From contig OX123188.2 in the NCBI GenBank assembly GCA_944739405.2, positions 62,329,251 through 62,393,250 of the forward strand: DNA of 64,000 nt. Direction: 5' to 3'. The position numbers were made by a program, and so were the translations under genes. Source of the stretch: Euclidia mi. Lineage: Eukaryota; Arthropoda; Insecta; Lepidoptera; Erebidae. The notes under the pieces are model-generated. The model made no database searches. It was given only the letters and a program-made list of their open reading frames with translations, and was not told the DNA's origin. Positions 46,144 to 57,179 of the stretch are shown here, in pieces. Positions within the stretch are counted from its first letter, which is position 1. Each line of letters starts with the position of its first letter.

Positions 46144-48030
46144 TGTAAAATACGAGTAAAACTAGTTTTTGTTTGGGGCTCGTACACAACATTAACAATT
46201 TATTGTTCGGTCCTTGTATGTACACCTAAATTTATTAATCAATATCGAGGATTTATCAACATTCTATTAAAATCAATTCTGAGTAAACCAAATCTAAGGA
46301 TTTATTGTAAACATAACCAATATTTTATCGATATTTATTCTGAGTAAGCTCATCAATAGTCAAGTTAAAATTAGTGACAAACTACGAAGATTTGAAACAT
46401 TATTTGTATATTTATCTTTATCTTACATTATGTAGATAAGAATCATTAGTTAAAGTGAAATAAATATATTGGGTTTAACCGCCATTATAGCGTGGTTTCT
46501 GTTTATTTTCTATATTCTAAGGCTCGCCAGAATGTTCGTAAGAATGCTAGCTAAATCACACTCGTTTGTTTTCCTGTTTTGTAACATTCGCACGAATGCT
46601 CATTACAGGTGAATGCTCAAGTGTATTAAGGCCATTATATTCTATTCTATTAGAAACATTTTATTCAAACTGTAGTAACCTTTTAAATCTCTCAGTTGGA
46701 GTTGTACAAAACTTCAAATTAAATACTTTCGTCTTATATATTTCAAACTCATACATTTATGCACTTTTTATGTCGACGGTACAAGTCGAAAATAATAGAT
46801 TAAATAAACAAGATAAATGTAATGAAATTTATCGTTTTCTGGGCTCTTTGGCACGTGTGCCTTAAGGATCGGGGCTCTAAGGAAATAACCCGCTTAAAAT
46901 TGACGCCGGCGCAATAAAAATAATCATCATAATGTTTTATCTATAGGTAAAACCACGTGTACCTACTGGCATATACACGAACTACTAAAGCTTTTAGGCA
47001 ATGGGTTCCTTTTATGGAGATAGGATATTTTTGTATATCAAGGGGGTAAATTATAGGTTGTAAGTTTAGGTTAGGCGAAGCCGTGGCAGTCGTTATTACT
47101 CTCTAAATTTCAAAATTGTTGCCCGTTAAGCACTGGGCGGATTTCAATCAATTACGGTTTATCATTTGTGAGCCACTTGTGATGCTGTCTTTTATTACTT
47201 ACTTATATCCTAACGCAAACAGGAATCTATTCCAATTTCACAGACAGGAAGAAATAAAGCTGATTTTTCAAAATAAATAACACGAGTTAATGTGCGCTTT
47301 GTACAAAAGTCTTAGAATATATTTTCCCAGAACTTTATACAAGACTTTGACTTTAAATCTTCTTACTTAATTTTTTTGCGGAGATCCCAACACTTATTAT
47401 CAACAATATCCGTTTCTTTTTGGTTAATTATTTCATCATATTATAAGCTTAGTAGTAAAACATCTAGGAAATTTTGGAAAATTTGTTGAAATGTATTTTG
47501 TTGTAAGTTGGGACGTTAATAGGCAATAACTAACGATGGGCACATTATCTTCTCGCTTAGTTATTCATACTCAACAATAGAATTGTACGAAACACTAAGA
47601 GACCGTACAACTTAACCACAAAACTTTGTTAAGACTTGTTTACAGTTACAGTTTCGGTTTATGTGATGGTGGTCCCTAACTTGCTGTGTAGATAGCTACC
47701 TACTTTACACATATACGATTTAAACGACCTTAGTTCCGAACAAAACTAGTTTAATTGAGAGTACTTACCTACCAACTCGTATGTAATAAATTGGATATAG
47801 TCCTTCGAAAGTTGCGTTATTCATGGAACTAAATTACTACCCACGTACAATTTGTTAGTTTAGACTGACCTGGGAACATTAGGTGCCCTAAGGTAGACCT
47901 AAGATTATAACTATTGGCAATTAATAGGCACTGTTAACTAAAAACTTTAATCATTAATGATATCAAGGATTTAAACGAACAAAGATATGTAGATGATGCA
48001 TTAAACTGTAGTAAGATTTCGAATAGTGAG
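46144..48030. other. AT-rich region without recognised gene
   Basis: No supported coding sequence. A short imperfect inverted pair (AGAATGTTCGTAAGAATGCT near 46,530 and AACATTCGCACGAATGCTCA near 46,583) may be a MITE trace. Confidence 0.4.
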
Positions 48031-48285
48031 GTTTCCTGCAAGTGAAATAAATTATACCAGTATTTTTATCTAGTGAAACATGTCAAAATAATAGTAGTTT
48101 CATTCATCAATTAATGTTAAAACTTTATTTAACACATTTTATCGTCAATTTATTGATAATAAGTATTCTACTTGACAGCAAAACACTATGACGTCACTAC
48201 GTCATATTTCATACAAAACCCTTGGCAAAGGTCGTTTTTGACATTTCATTAAAAGTGCTTGATTTGACTAGTTGGACACAACCCT
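48031..48285 (-). repeat. MITE-like dispersed repeat, copy 2
   Basis: Reverse complement of 30,511-30,764 over its whole length, from GTTTCCTGCAAGTGAAATAA to TAGTTGGACACAACCCT. Differences are scattered substitutions and small indels. Confidence 0.75.
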
Positions 48286-48426
48286 TTTGTGTTTGTTTTT
48301 GATCAATATTCGACTTCAGAAAGTCTCATGAAGTTATTTTTGCTTACCTTACGTATTATTTATGAATGATGAATTGATGAGTATTAATAGTCTAGGAACT
48401 AAATTGAGTCAACGAAAATACCATAA

Positions 48427-48593
48427 TCTCTACATATAAAATACTTGTGTTACTGACTGACTGACAGACAACGCACAGCCAAAACTATTGGATGCAAGAA
48501 GTTGATATTTGGCATGTAAGTATGTTCTTTGAAGACGGAACGAAGAAACGGTTAAATTAAAATGAAATGTGCAGGCGTAGCTGCAGGCTCTAG
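48427..48593 (+). mobile_element. Non-autonomous Helitron, 167 bp
   Basis: It starts TCTCTACATATAAAATAC after a host A and ends GTAGCTGCAGGCTCTAG before a host T. The TCTCTAC start is the canonical Helitron 5' end. A GCAGGCGTAGCTGC hairpin precedes the CTAG. The body GTTACTGACTGACTGACAG and ATTTGGCATGTAAGTATG matches the 17.1-kb copy. No target duplication. Confidence 0.85.
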
Positions 48594-48679
48594 TATTTCT
48601 TATAATTCCTGCAATTTGAATCATCGCGACTGGCAAATGTACATATTACTGCATAATTATGTACTTACCTATAATATAA

Positions 48680-48885
48680 GATTATATTTTCTTTTTTTAA
48701 TTTATAGTCTCACGCTTGTATCCCCGAAGGGGTAGGCAGAGTTGTTATATTACACCCACATTTCGCCATGAATTTTTAGGTCCCAGTTAATAGGGGGCGA
48801 GCCTATTGCCGTTACCGGGCACATCACCAGACTCCGTGCTGCTACTGAGAATTCGGAAAAACCAAGTAACACTTTTGCCCGACCC
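48680..48885 (-). mobile_element. tRNA-type SINE, 5' truncated
   Basis: Body motifs CCCCGAAGGGGTAGGCAGAG, GGGCGAGCCTATTGCCG and CTCCGTGCTGCTACTGAG match the 27.7-kb SINE. A long target duplication, GCATAATTATGTAC with CTATAATATA (one side carries four extra bases), flanks it at about 48,651-48,679 and 48,887-48,910. The tRNA head is missing. Confidence 0.75.
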
Positions 48886-49118
48886 TGCATAATTATGTAC
48901 CTATAATATACAATTGTAGTTATATTAAATACGAATATTGATATTAATTTATGGGAAGCTAACCAAATACTAGTTTTAAACGCAGTCATCACGTGTAAAT
49001 AAACGAAGTACATCGTAGTTTATATAAATAAAACTAAAAAATTGATGGTTGTAGGTAGGTACTTGGGGTAAATATTTTGTTTCAAATATTTTCATGATTT
49101 TTATACACATTTTTATAT

Positions 49119-49357
49119 TGTCCCGCCTGTGTCCTCGAATGGGTTGGCAGAGGTATAAATAATACTTACACCCAAATTTCGACTTATGAATTCTAGGACC
49201 CACGTGATAGGTGGCGAGCGACTCGCTCCTCGAATTCGGCTCACCGCGAACCGAATTCGGAAAAGCTCAGTAACACTTTTGCCCGACCCGGGAATTGAAC
49301 CCAGGACCCCGATCAGCAGACGCATACGCTATCCACTGGACCGCGGAGGCAGCCAAA
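49119..49357 (-). mobile_element. tRNA-type SINE with complete head
   Basis: On the minus strand: GCCTCCGCGGTCCAGTGGAT (box A region), GGTTCAATTCC (box B), GGGTCGGGCAAAAGTGTTAC, CACCTATCACGTGGGTCC and CCTCTGCCAACCCATTCG. It is a diverged member of the family at 27.7 kb, without the extra head module. Borders are approximate. Confidence 0.7.
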
Positions 49358-50028
49358 TATACCTAGGAATATTGGAGTTTTAATCACAAGATTTGGTAAC
49401 TATGTTTCATATATTTTTATTCAGTAGATATATTTCTTACCTATAATAATTATGTGCCTACTTATGAAAAAGTAATAAGTATTTTCTGGAAGTCGCGCCT
49501 CATGAAGCATTTTGTTTTAAGTTCTTCCCACGCGCGTTGCTAAAGGAAAACGTCTCGGCAGTGAGAGGCGTGTCGACAACAATCCCTACATGAGTCGAAA
49601 GCTCTCTGAATGCGATTGAATTGTAAGTGTTAGTACCTATCAACGAGCAACCCTCAATACTCCGCGGGATCTTTCGAGAGGCTTTAAACTTTTACCAACA
49701 ATAGTCGCACGCTATTATACAACGTTCAACATTCAAACAGGACAGTTGGATAGATCTAACTCAATTCTAATTTATGTATTTTAGTGCGGTATTTTCGAAA
49801 ATATCTTGTTATCGTTCATCACCTCAGAGCCATTCCTTAATTAGATAATTTTATCTACGTAAGACAAATTACTCCAGTCCCTGAGTATTGTACCGTGACG
49901 AGGTCAGGGAATCAAATAGCACAATTTTTAAATTAATTTCTTCGGATCGTGTTTATCTCCAAGAACCCATTTTTCTAGAGTTGGGGTAGATGATCCCCGG
50001 AGAAATTGAGAGTTTCTATATAAACTGC

Positions 50029-50262
50029 TGTCCGTGTGGTGACGGATTAAGAATACGGAATGTCACCACCCCATATCATCCCATGGGTGTCGTAAGAGCC
50101 GACAGAGGGAGCATATTATACAGAGAACAGCACTGTAAGAGATGGAAAACTTGATACAAAACCTATACCAACCCGTTTGGCCAGCGTGGTATAGTAGGCC
50201 AATTCCTCCTTTCAAAGGAGAGGCCTAGTCCAGCAGTGGACTGTTAGAGGCTGATGATGATG
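50029..50262 (+). mobile_element. SINE with RTE-like tail, 234 bp
   Basis: It is flanked by ATATAAACTGC at 50,018-50,028 and 50,263-50,273. The head is TGTCCGTGTGGTGACGG, then GTGGTATAGTAGGCC, and it ends in CCAGCAGTGGACTGTT with GCTGATGATG. It is the plus-strand sibling of 29,786-30,016. Confidence 0.85.
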
Positions 50263-50279
50263 ATATAAACTGCATAATG

Positions 50280-52017
50280 CCACACTATGTTTTCAGCACT
50301 GAAAATTTCATTTCTAACCTTGTTTGAGTAGCTATTGCACTACAAGATTCTCTCCTCTCTTATATAAGTTACGATCATTCAGTTTTTAAAAGCACATGTT
50401 ACGTACGATGGATTCGAAGAGTTGTTACCTTAAAATATAAAATCAAAGTTCTACTCTGCCGGACGTGTTCTCAGATCCTTCGCAAGAAAAGCTTTTAAGC
50501 ACTCGAATCACAATTACATCGCGGTGCTTCTAAAAATTCACACCGACCGCATTTCGGTGGAAGGACTTGAGTCGAACAAAAGTTTCAACGATGTATAGAA
50601 ATGAGCCCCCAATGCCGACCTGACTTACCTACTCTATTGGAAAATGGATTTTTTGTAGTTTTAGCCGACAAGAAGAAGGGTGTTTGTTTTATTAACAATG
50701 GCCTATCAGTCTGGTAGACCGCTATAAATTTCGTTGTTATCTACCTGGGTTTTCCGCCAAAACTAAAGGTAGTGGTTGCCTAGTGGTGCCTAGCATATTT
50801 GATAGGGTCGTGTAATTCGGCCTAGAAAGCAGGCGCAGTAACTATAGTGCCTACTAAGTAAGTAATGCTACTTGGTGAAAATATATTATTAACTATGTAG
50901 GTTGCACCTCACATTATTAACAATATCTATGTAAGATAATAATAATATTTTGCAAATGACTCTATACATTTATTTATACTTTTCGTCAGTTATGTTTTGG
51001 GTTTATACACAATTTACTAGTTGGTCTGTGGGTCTACATCACGATGCGTGCACGAAGCGTTCGCGATGCCTAGGTACTTGCTGAACTCAGCGTAAGTTCT
51101 TTGTTCGATGTATGCCAGTTGTTGTCTTTCACATTTCGTGCTTATACTAAGAACCGAATCAGAAAACGAAAGGAGAATGCCGATTTTTGTATGGAAGCCT
51201 GTACCGTTTGCTTTTTCATGAAATGAACATTTTTAGCCAGCTTATTGTTTAATATTACCGTAGGCATGAAGCATTTTTGTTTTTGAATCTGCAGTTCTGA
51301 GATTTTCACATAATCATATTTAAAAAAATCCGCCACAAATATTGCAAAAGAAGGAATTTGTCCTTGATTTCTAATTGTTTATAACGTTTCAATAAGTGAA
51401 TGATGTTACAAGTTAAAAGAAACTTAGTTTCGACCCAGAGGAAAATACTTCAACTCAACGGATAAAAACAAAATAATAACACAAACAAACACGATCGATG
51501 TGTAGGGCGATGTTGTGTAGCGTTGACATTTGACACTTTTGACAGTTACTCAAGTTATCAAATGTTACCCTGCAAGTGTTACTATCTCGATTCAATTATA
51601 TCTTAAACCGATATCACCTAAAAACAATCGATTAATGAAAAAATTGCTCAACCAAAGACTGAAACCAAGTTAAGTAGCCAAATATGTATTTCTATTTAAT
51701 AAAATCACACAGAACACAGTTTTTTTTAATTCATTATCATAGTACCTTCTATTGAATACAAAATCATTTAATCGTGTAAGCAATCGTTAATGTTGAGAAT
51801 ATTATTCACTCGATTTTTTGTCGCTCGGAATCGACTGTTTTTGTGCTGGCAATGTATGCATTCGGAAGTTGTTGATCTTAGTTCTACTTTTTTATAATAT
51901 TTCGTAAACGCGGATTTAATAATATTTCATAATTTAGAAATGGCATTCAAAATGTGTCAAAGTATTTACGGTATATAATTTTTTTGAAAGCACTTGGTAC
52001 AGGTTTCGGCATTCTCC
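50280..52017. other. Region without recognised gene
   Basis: No domain, RNA gene or internal repeat is recognised. The open frames are short. Confidence 0.45.
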
Positions 52018-52203
52018 TGTCATATTTTTGGTTAAGTTAAATATTAATTACGGGAATTATTTTATAAACACTCAAATGATTTATGGGCTATACGTCAGCG
52101 CGCACCTCACTTCACTAACTACCCACTCTTTTTGATTATTATGAAGAGGGACGAGTCGAAGTGAAAGGCGCGATGCCACAGGCAGTCTTATAACAACTCT
52201 CGG
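52018..52203 (+). repeat. 186-bp direct repeat, left copy
   Basis: Matches 55,272-55,457 at 183 of 186 positions. It starts TGTCATATTTTTGG and ends ACAACTCTCGG. It contains CGCGCACCTCACTTC and a partly complementary GAAGTGAAAGGCGCG, an imperfect hairpin. No primer-binding site follows, so an LTR is unlikely. Confidence 0.9.
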
Positions 52204-52445
52204 ACGTAACGTACGTAATGAAGTAGCCAGCAGGAATTATTGTAACAGTGTGTGATTGTATAAAGGTGTACCAGTAATAATGGAAATAAACGAGGAGTGG
52301 TTTATACTGGATTTGGTGTTTTCTTCAAATATCAGAAGTGGCACGGACGCATCCAATGAAGTGTGCCCACAAAGTACAGAGAAGGCAAATGTTAACGATG
52401 CTATGTTACTGAATAAGCGAAGCCTTCAACTACAACCGTGGTGAG
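52204..52445 (+). other. Unassigned open frame ending at a donor-like site
   Basis: ATG at 52,280 (AATAATGG) opens MEINEEWFILDLVFSSN for 54 residues up to LQLQPW. At CAACCGTG/GTGAGCG (about 52,441) there is a plausible donor site. Together with TTTCAG/TATTACAAGC at 53,238 this could define a first intron of about 800 bases that contains most of the minisatellite start. The protein is not recognised, and splicing is inference. Confidence 0.25.
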
Positions 52446-52559
52446 CGTATTTTATCTGATTTTTTTTATTTTGTGCTGCAAATGTTATTTAGTGATGAAT
52501 GTGATGATACTTGAAAAATATTCTTGGTTAGCAGAATACTGATATACGTTTAGTAACCT

Positions 52560-52680
52560 TTGGAATGTCACAATGGCTGTGGTGGTGATGTCACCATAGC
52601 ATCGTACTGAGTGTTCTGGGTTCGATTCCTACATGAGACACGAAGTTGTGGTTAAAACAAGACTTTTACTGTAAAACCGT
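52560..52680 (+). mobile_element. tRNA-like (SINE-like) segment
   Basis: GGTTCGATTCC at 52,619-52,629 is a perfect Pol III box B, preceded by GGTGGTGATGTCACCATAGC and followed by ACGAAGTTGTGGTTAAAACA, a layout seen in insect SINEs. A second, weaker box B-like site (GGGTTTGATACCC) lies at 52,892-52,904. No tRNA fold was established. Confidence 0.35.
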
Positions 52681-52945
52681 TTGACCTTTACGGTATCGTG
52701 TTTCCCATGATGTGATCTCCCAAACAAGCTTCTTTTGATAGCTTAAAGTAAGAAATAAAGAAAAAAAAATTGTAGGTAGTAACCTACTGAATGATTAAAT
52801 TACGCCCATTGCTGTATTTTCTCTTAGCATAATTATGGTTGTCCGATTACGACTGTGACCTACTATAGCGTAGATATCGTATGGAAGTTTCGGGTTTGAT
52901 ACCCGGGTTAAAAAGAAAGCGAAATTGTTTTTATTTATTTCTAGT

Positions 52946-54117
52946 TCTAGTGGATATGTTTTCCACTAGAGCTGAGGTGGATATGTTTTCCGCTGTGCTA
53001 GTAATATGATTCCAGTTCTAGAGGATATTTTTTTTCTCTAGGGCTGAGGTGGACATGTTTTTCGCTATGCTAGTATAGTTCCAGTTCTTGTGGATATGTT
53101 TTCCACTAAGAGCGGATATGTTTTCCGCAATGCTAGTAAGATTCCAGTTCTAGTGGTATATGTTTTCCACTAGGACTGAGGCAGTGGATATGTTTTTCTC
53201 ATGCATGTGGATGATTTTTCTTTATTACGTTTCAGTATTACAAGCAAAGGCATTTGATGATGAAGCGGGCACGCCAGCCTTTCCTAAGAATGTAAAGAAA
53301 AGAGTCAGGGAGACTCAATGGCGCAGGATGCCAGTTCCAGTGGATATGTTTTCCACTAAGAGCGGATATGTTTTCCGCTATGATAGTATGTTTCTAGTTC
53401 TAGTGGATATGTTTTCCACCAAGAGCAGATATGCTTTCCGCTATGCTAGTATGATTCTAGTTCTGGTGGATATGTTTTCCACCAAGAGCGGATATGTTTT
53501 CCGCTATGCTAGTATGATTCTAGTTCTGGTGGATATGTTTTCCACCAAGAGTGGATATGTTTTCCGCTATGCTAGTGTGATTCTAGTTCTAGTGGATATG
53601 TTTTCCACCAAGAGCGGATATGTTTTCCGCTATGCTAGTATGATTCTAGTTCTGGTGGATATGTTTTCCACCAAGAGCGGATATGTTTTCCGCTATGCTA
53701 GTATGATTCTAGTTCAAGTGGATATGTTTTCCACCAAGAGCGCATATGTTTTCCGCTATGTTAGTATGGTTCTAGTTCTAGTGGATATGTTTTCTACCAA
53801 GAGCGGATATGTTTTCCGCTATGCTAGTATGATTCCAGTACTAGTGGATATGTTTTCCACTAGGACTGAGGTGGATATGGTTTCCGCTATGCTAGTATGA
53901 TTCCAGTTCTAGTGGATATGTTTTCCATTAGGACTGAGGTGGATATGTTTTCCGCTAAGCTAAAAAGATTCACGTTCTAGTGGATATGTTTTCCACTAAG
54001 AGTGGATATGGTTTCCGCTATGCTAGTAAGATTCCAGTTCTAGTGGATATGTTTTCCACTCAGAGCGGATATGTTTTCCACTATGCTAGTGCGATTCTAG
54101 TTCAAGTGTATATGTTT
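52946..54117 (+). repeat. 63-bp minisatellite array
   Basis: The unit combines GTGGATATGTTTTCCAC with CAAGAGCGGATATG and TTTTCCGCTATGCTAGTATG. Starts at 53,403, 53,466, 53,529, 53,592 and onward are exactly 63 bases apart; the edges (52,946-53,330 and 53,840-54,117) are more irregular. Each unit consists of two half-repeats around GGATATGTTTTCC, each ending in an inverted trinucleotide or longer match. The array interrupts an exon-like sequence present on both sides. Confidence 0.9.
53160..53900 (+). CDS. Open frame across the 63-bp array (doubtful gene)
   Basis: The frame is open for 246 residues and, through the array, repeats a 21-residue unit containing VDMFSTKSGYVFRYASMIL. The period of 63 keeps the frame. 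Before the array it reads AKAFDDEAGTPAFPKNVKK, which lies after a good acceptor site (TTTCAG, 53,238) and looks like a real exon. The repeated hydrophobic/aromatic pattern resembles no family I recognise. An open frame in a multiple-of-three array is expected by chance once one unit is open, so expression is unproven. Confidence 0.3.
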   Translation: MFSTRTEAVDMFFSCMWMIFLYYVSVLQAKAFDDEAGTPAFPKNVKKRVRETQWRRMPVPVDMFSTKSGYVFRYDSMFLVLVDMFSTKSRYAFRYASMILVLVDMFSTKSGYVFRYASMILVLVDMFSTKSGYVFRYASVILVLVDMFSTKSGYVFRYASMILVLVDMFSTKSGYVFRYASMILVQVDMFSTKSAYVFRYVSMVLVLVDMFSTKSGYVFRYASMIPVLVDMFSTRTEVDMVSAMLV

Positions 54118-54124
54118 TTCTCAT

Positions 54125-54300
54125 GTGGATGATTTTTCTTCATCACGTTTCAGTATTACAAGCAAAGGCAAATGTAAGGAAACAAGTCGGGGAGACTTAA
54201 CGGCGCAGGAGAAGTACATTGACTTCGGCGTCGTCTTCCAGTAAAGACGAAGCCATTCTTCGCAAGCCGCGAAAGTACCGTATTCAATGTATGTATAATT
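54125..54300 (+). other. Second copy of exon-like sequence
   Basis: CATGTGGATGATTTTTCTTC followed by TTTCAG/TATTACAAGC repeats 53,205-53,265, and then continues with AGGAGAAGTACATTGAC and on to a KDEAILRKPRKYR-like reading. The two copies flank the array and appear to be one exon split or duplicated by array growth. Confidence 0.5.
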
Positions 54301-55271
54301 ATGTTGATTTGTTGCTCAATATGAGACTTATTTGAGTTGCCATATATTTTATAATCGATGTACAGATGTCGTCGTACCCCGTGCTTTGAATAATTGTTTT
54401 TATTATATGCAGAACAGTACTAGATATTGTCGGATTCATAAATAAAGATTGCTCACTATTATTTATCAATGTCAAAGTGGTAATGATATCAATTTTTTGT
54501 TAGATGTCAATGAATTTAGTGTAGAATTAGATATGTCAGAGTTAATTGGTTTCACTGGGTCAATAAAATTATTATATAAAACTAAAGTTATATGTGGCTG
54601 GTCTGTAACTGTACTTCCTTTGACATTAATTTGAGCAATATTCTCATGGTAAAATTGCCTTTGGAGGCATTTATTATAATTCAAGTTGTTAATAGAATTC
54701 CTAATATAATAATCATTGTGATTTTTATGTCAAATTGATAATGCGTTTGAGCGTTAAATAATTCTTATTTTTTTTGCGTAAAGTGTATTTCATTGTAGTA
54801 TTTTTAAATCTTAAATAAGTTTTAATTGTTTGTCTATACATAATACTTTGCAAGAATGTTGTTTATGTCTGTAATAGATATACATATAAAATATTATTTA
54901 CAGAGCCCTATTCTTAACGCATTTTAGTATGTATATTGTTAATATAGCTACAAGTAAATACATAAATAAATACTGTTTAAATTTGGTTTGATCAGATTCA
55001 GTAACAGTTCTCATCATTTTATATTGAATATCAGATTTTATTCCATTAAAATAAACATAGTTATGTCTATTAACAACTTTATAATGATTAATCTTGATTT
55101 GCAATCTGTCGTTATTTTTTTTTCACTTGTACTTAAACGACCGAATGTCATATTCATATTTCTTAAATATGTTATTCACGATTGTAGTAAGTTAAGCATA
55201 CTTATGTATGTTAGTAACTAGAATGTTGTAAATACATGCGCCAGGAGGCAACACGTTGTCGGATGGCCGAA
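54301..55271. other. AT-rich interior with short minus-strand frames
   Basis: Two minus-strand frames are notable: 54,898-55,104 ends in YLFMYLLVAILTIYILKCV, a plausible membrane segment with a short basic tail, and 54,472-54,684 is open for 70 residues. Neither is recognised. AT richness alone could explain the hydrophobic run. Confidence 0.3.
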
Positions 55272-55457
55272 TGTCATATTTTTGGTTTAGTTAAATATTA
55301 ATTACGGGAATTATTTTATAAACACTCAAATGATTTATGGGCTATACGTCAGCGCGCACCTCATTTCACTAACTACCCACTCTTTTTGATTATTATGAAG
55401 AGGGACGAGTCGAAGTGAAAGGCGCGATCCCACAGGCAGTCTTATAACAACTCTCGG
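55272..55457 (+). repeat. 186-bp direct repeat, right copy
   Basis: Differs from the left copy by three substitutions. Its end overlaps by two bases the start of the BEL/Pao integrase (GGC at 55,456), so the junction interrupts the retrotransposon exactly before GTNF. Confidence 0.9.
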
Positions 55458-56139
55458 CACTAACTTCAAGGGCACGTATAATTATTTGAATGACGTTGTT
55501 AATTTCCTTGAAACCAACAAGGCTGATATAGGCAATAGGCTTGCCTGTGGGATAAGTTGGTTGTTTTCCCCACCAAATTGTCCACACTGGGGTGGTATAT
55601 TTGAGGCCGCTGTAAAGTCGGCCAAAACACACTTGCGCAGGACAATCGGTGAATCTGTCCTTACATTTAAGGAACTCGCAACTGTGTTTTGTAAGATTGA
55701 GGCCGTTTTGAACTCACGGCCATTGTGCCCGATCTCCTCAGATCCGAATGATTTGGAGGCCCTTACGCCGGGCCATTTTTTTATTGGTCGCCCACTTATC
55801 GCCTTGCCTGAGTACGCCTATATTGATACGAGACCTGGTCGTCTCTCGCGTTTTGAATTGGTACGCCAGATTACTCAGAGCTTTTGGAAACGCTGGAATT
55901 TGGAACATTTGCACATACTCCAGCAACGCGTTAAGTGGACCGACAAGACCGATCCACCCAAGATTGGTGACCTCGTTTTGATCAAGGAGGCTAACCTTCC
56001 GCCACTCAGATGGCGCAGGGGGCGCATCCTTCGTTTGGTAATTGGGACTGATGGAGTTCCCCGATTTGCCGAGGTCTTGGTGGACGGCTCGATTCTGAGG
56101 AGAGCGGTTGCAACATTGTCACGTCTACCAACCGATTAG
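55456..56139 (+). pseudogene. BEL/Pao integrase C-terminal part
   Basis: The frame is open from GTNFKGTYNYL to LSRLPTD* (227 residues). It includes WLFSPPNCPHWGGIFEAAVK, LATVFCKIEAVLNSRPL (the catalytic E), the PGHFFIGRPLIALPE motif and the C-terminal RVKWTDKTDPPKIGDLVLI domain, all typical of BEL/Pao integrases. The aspartates of the DDE triad and all upstream gag-pol are missing. No stop inside. An LTR follows. Confidence 0.85.
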
Positions 56140-56170
56140 CGGACCGGTAGGCCGGTCCGGGGCGGGTGGA

Positions 56171-56472
56171 TGTTTGAAATAGAATTAGTTTTTATTATAA
56201 GTCAAATCGATTATATCGATTAAGTAACATTTTGTTTAGTCTATTGAAAATTTCTGACAATGGTCACACTGAACTGTCAACTTCCGTTCCCGCCTTAAAA
56301 AAATTAAGACGCCGTTCGCTCTCTCGCGTGGAATATTGTAATAAAATTGGAAGTATTGGAACCCGTTTGAGTGCCGCTTCTTTAATCAGCTGGCATCGGT
56401 TTACTTTTGATAAAGGATAAGTTGTATCTTAATGAATATTTGTGAAATATTGAACTTTGTAAAACACCAACA
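56171..56472 (+). repeat. Putative BEL/Pao 3' LTR
   Basis: Preceded by a purine-rich CCGGGGCGGGTGGA tract, the sequence starts TGTTTGAAATAG and probably ends ACACCAACA (TG...CA). It directly follows the integrase stop, as expected. The matching 5' LTR is absent, so the right border is provisional. Confidence 0.55.
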
Positions 56473-57179
56473 ATACTTGTCGGACCACGCCCTGAATTTA
56501 CTCATTTTACCTGATATTTTTGTTGTTCTATACCTGTTTTCACTACAATACTAACGTGGTGAAGACTCGTTCTTAAAATGTTCAAGTTCTACTAACGGTT
56601 CTTGACATTTCATTTTAAACTCTCAAGTTCCGACTAAAGGTTTTTGGTGTTTAAAAGGGTTCATAGGTAACCCTACTTATGTTGTTGTCTATCAGGTAAT
56701 AACAATAAATTGTGTGTTTTAATAAAAAAAAAATGTGTGTTTAAAAAAAATGCGGGTTAAGTCGTTTTATATAAGATTTTAACCCACACTTACTAAATAA
56801 TTTTAGCGTATGATGGTCATTCTGTCTGACCTTAGTGTATATAATAATATAATATGTGTAAATATATATTTTTTTCTTTTTGGGTCACTACTGGAGAACC
56901 CAGTATCTTTTGCCCACTGTTGGTCAACTCTTTATGTGTTATATTATTCTAACGCGTTGCGCGTAATCACTAATTGCCAGGTGTCGGGCATTCGTTGTAA
57001 AATACCTACATAAACTCGTGCGATGAGTTATCGCTCATAAATACTGGCTCGGCTTTACAACGAAACCGTGGGGTAGGGTTCTAGGCGACTTGGAAAAGGA
57101 AATGGACTGTATTCAAAGGATAGCGGTTCTTCGCCGCCTAGAAAGGAATAAGGGAAGAGGAGGTGATTGAGTGGGTATA
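56473..57179. other. Unassigned AT-rich spacer
   Basis: No coding sequence. Contains TGTGTTTTAATAAAA repeats near 56,710-56,750. Part may belong to flanking LTRs. Confidence 0.35.

Noticed and set aside
49119..49357. Functional tRNA gene
   Set aside because: Box A and B are present but they belong to a SINE with the family body attached; no intact cloverleaf was established.
52018..55457. 186-bp direct repeats as LTRs of a retrotransposon
   Set aside because: No tRNA-like primer site after the left copy, no purine tract before the right copy, no target duplication, and no gag or pol inside.
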